The position numbers were made by a program, and so were the translations under genes. From Clostridia bacterium (GTDB lineage Bacteria; Bacillota; Clostridia; Monoglobales; Firm-18), in the NCBI GenBank assembly GCA_017408205.1, contig JAFQVC010000053.1, positions 1 through 9,371 of the forward strand: a stretch of 9,371 nucleotides of DNA, written 5' to 3'. Under the pieces are notes generated by a model. The model was not told the origin of the DNA and made no database searches. It saw only the letters and a list, made by a program, of their open reading frames with translations. Of the stretch, positions 7,680-9,371 are shown one piece after another (position 1 is the stretch's first letter; every line of letters starts with the position of its first letter).

Positions 7680-7925
7680 ATGCAGGAAACAACAAAATTT
7701 GATTTACACGACAACAAAGAAATTTATGCAAGAGAAATACTTGACACAGTTTATAACGCGTTAAAAGAAAAGGGATATAACCCAATAAGTCAGATTGTGG
7801 GATACATTTTGTCAGGTGACCCCACATATATTACAGGTCACAACAACGCCCGTTCTATTATCAGAAAATTAGAACGTGACGAATTGTTGGAAGAAATAGT
7901 TAAAGAGTATCTTAAGGAGAAATAA
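7680..7925 (+). CDS. ireB: IreB family regulatory phosphoprotein (UPF0297/YrzL)
   Basis: Small soluble protein of 81 residues, normal for the family. The conserved core is [20 protein letters not shown] at 31-50 and [19 protein letters not shown] at 57-75, which is diagnostic. In Enterococcus faecalis, IreB is phosphorylated on N-terminal threonines by the PASTA kinase IreK and acts as a negative regulator of cephalosporin resistance. Here T4 and T5 precede KFDL, and T4 aligns with the Thr of the common TMKF start, so the phospho-acceptor appears conserved (inference). A strong AGGAGG (7666-7671) lies 8 bases before the ATG and 17 bases separate the gene from pheT. The usual Firmicutes neighbours (alaS, ruvX/yqgF, a DUF1292 gene) are absent; the gene sits between pheT and murJ instead. 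Confidence 0.95.
   Translation: MQETTKFDLHDNKEIYAREILDTVYNALKEKGYNPISQIVGYILSGDPTYITGHNNARSIIRKLERDELLEEIVKEYLKEK
7914..7919 (+). promoter_or_regulatory. Ribosome binding site selecting a GTG start for murJ
   Basis: AAGGAG sits within the last codons of ireB, 9 bases before GTG at 7929. No in-frame ATG comes earlier than codon 21, which would cut into the first membrane helix and its conserved arginine region. This supports GTG. Confidence 0.8.
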
Positions 7926-7928
7926 TCT

Positions 7929-9371
7929 GTGAATAAGGCCGTAAAAACAGTTAGTTTTATTGTTGTTGCAACATTTTTATCTAAACTGATGGGTCTGTTT
8001 CGTGATATTTTGGTTGCCAATTACTACGGAACAGGTGTTTTGGGTACTGCGTTTTTAAACGCAAGTACCATTCCCGTTGCGTTTTTTGATTTAACTTTAG
8101 GTGCAGCAATTTTATCAAGTTTCATACCTGTTTTTAACGGCTTTTTGCAAAGAGGGGAAAAAGAAAAGGCGTTTGAGTTTTCCAACAGTTTTATTAACCT
8201 TGTATTTTTAATTACTGTTGTTTTCTCTGTTGTCGGCTCTTTGTTTCCCCATATCCTTGTCAACATTGTTGCAAGCGGTATTGGTGCTCATGCAAAAGAC
8301 CTTACCTCGCAGTTACTTATAATACTTCTGCCTACAACAATATTTACGGGGCTTGCATACAGCGTTGTGGGAATTTTACAATCCTTTGACGAGTTTAATA
8401 TTCCTGCGATTATAAGTCTGGTATCAAATCTGATTGTTATCGCCTACCTTTTGTTATTTAATGGTAAATTTGGAGTTTACGGACTTGCAATCAGTATGCT
8501 TATTGGCTGGAGTATGCAGTTGTTTGTACAAATTCCTGCTCTTATTAAAAAGGGTTATAGATACAGATTCACCTTAAACTTTAAAAATGATGGAATTAAA
8601 GATGTTGCAAAACTGTCTTTGCCGATTCTTATTGCCTCGTGGGTGCAACCCATAACCGTACTTATAAACAAGAATTTTGCTTCGTATTTATACAGTGGAA
8701 GCGGGTCAGCGGCACTCGACTATGCTAACCGCCTTTACATTATTGTAGTAGGTGTATTTGCATTTGCCATAACAAATTATATCTTTCCGTCAATGTCCCG
8801 TTTTGGTACTGACGGAGATAAGGAACAGTTTTCAAAAGTTTTAAAATCATCAATAAAAACTATTGTACTTATTACAGTGCCTATTTTTTTAGGTATGATG
8901 CTGTTATCAAAAGAAATAATTACCATTGTTTATGCAAGAGGGGAGTTTGATGAACTGTCCGTCAAACTGTGCTCTGGTGCTCTTTTCTTCTACAGTATGG
9001 GAATGGTAAGTTACGGTTACAACGAAATAGTAAACAAGTGCTTTTATGCACTTAAAAAGGCGAAAGTTCCAATGATTGCATCAGTTCTCGGTATAGGGCT
9101 GACTGCTGTTTTATCATTTGCATTTATGAAATATACAGAATTTGGCGTAAACGGACTTGCGCTTTCGTCATCTGTGGGATTGATTTTTGTTTCAGTTATT
9201 CTTTCCGTTTTTGTAAACAGGGAATTTTATAAACTTATAGACGGCAAATTACTGTTTGGTATTTTAAAAATCTTTGTTTGCGGTTTAGTAATGTTTGCAG
9301 TTGGTTTTTTAGTTAAAACAGTTACCGCAGGTCTTGGAATGATTTTGTCTGTTGTAATGACGGTTATAGTA
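7929..9371 (+). CDS. murJ: Lipid II flippase MurJ (MviN family), truncated at the 3' end by the window
   Basis: MOP-superfamily membrane protein that flips lipid II across the cytoplasmic membrane for peptidoglycan synthesis. 481 codons are visible with no stop before the edge. The family is usually ~500-520 residues, so only the last helix or so should be missing. The protein begins MNKAVKTVSFIVVATFLSKL (GTG read as Met). K19 and R25 in the SKLMGLFRD segment match the two positively charged cavity positions of E. coli MurJ (R18 and R24). LDYANRLY (263-270) corresponds to the conserved helix with R268; the E. coli Asp before that Arg is Asn here. Other matches are an IPVAFFDLTLGAAILSSFIP segment near 50-70 and FVxNG...GL-type loops. 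More than ten hydrophobic helices are evident. The gene starts 3 bases after ireB and is probably translated from the same mRNA. Wzx-type flippases are the main alternative and fit less well. Confidence 0.95.
   Translation, partial: MNKAVKTVSFIVVATFLSKLMGLFRDILVANYYGTGVLGTAFLNASTIPVAFFDLTLGAAILSSFIPVFNGFLQRGEKEKAFEFSNSFINLVFLITVVFSVVGSLFPHILVNIVASGIGAHAKDLTSQLLIILLPTTIFTGLAYSVVGILQSFDEFNIPAIISLVSNLIVIAYLLLFNGKFGVYGLAISMLIGWSMQLFVQIPALIKKGYRYRFTLNFKNDGIKDVAKLSLPILIASWVQPITVLINKNFASYLYSGSGSAALDYANRLYIIVVGVFAFAITNYIFPSMSRFGTDGDKEQFSKVLKSSIKTIVLITVPIFLGMMLLSKEIITIVYARGEFDELSVKLCSGALFFYSMGMVSYGYNEIVNKCFYALKKAKVPMIASVLGIGLTAVLSFAFMKYTEFGVNGLALSSSVGLIFVSVILSVFVNREFYKLIDGKLLFGILKIFVCGLVMFAVGFLVKTVTAGLGMILSVVMTVIV

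Noticed and set aside
8024..8266. 80-codon minus-strand frame inside murJ
   Set aside because: The plus strand encodes clear MurJ helices from a GTG start. The antisense translation is basic and featureless.

Overview
This 9.4 kb window looks like ordinary core chromosome from a low-GC (by eye below 40% G+C) Firmicutes bacterium, most likely a member of the Clostridia. Three things point there: the Gram-positive order PASTA kinase - rsgA - rpe - thiN, the presence of an IreB (UPF0297) protein, and strong AGGAGG-type ribosome binding sites with some TTG/GTG starts. All genes lie on the + strand. I see no mobile elements, RNA genes, CRISPR arrays or long repeats. The longest gap without a gene is about 70 bases.

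Region 1 (1-4201) is a tightly packed gene run. It holds the extracellular C-terminal half of a PrkC/PknB-type Ser/Thr kinase (its kinase domain lies before the window), the ribosome-assembly GTPase RsgA, ribulose-5-phosphate 3-epimerase, a divergent thiamine pyrophosphokinase started at TTG, and a RodA-type SEDS peptidoglycan glycosyltransferase. Neighbouring genes overlap or sit within 9 bases of each other, so they are probably co-transcribed and translationally coupled.

Region 2 (4202-9371) starts with a good extended -10 promoter in the only real intergenic gap. It continues with pheS and pheT (both subunits of phenylalanyl-tRNA synthetase), a small ireB gene, and a GTG-started murJ (lipid II flippase) that runs off the right edge. 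The murJ reading frame is open through to the last base.

Functionally the window mixes housekeeping (translation, pentose phosphate, thiamine) with a cell-wall theme. A muropeptide-sensing PASTA kinase and a lipid II polymerase (RodA) are in the first run. A known substrate type of such kinases (IreB) and the lipid II flippase (MurJ) are in the second. The ireB-murJ pairing is the most interesting context here. The clearest sequence oddity is the loss of a normally conserved Asp in the thiamine pyrophosphokinase. I did not find a convincing undescribed system.
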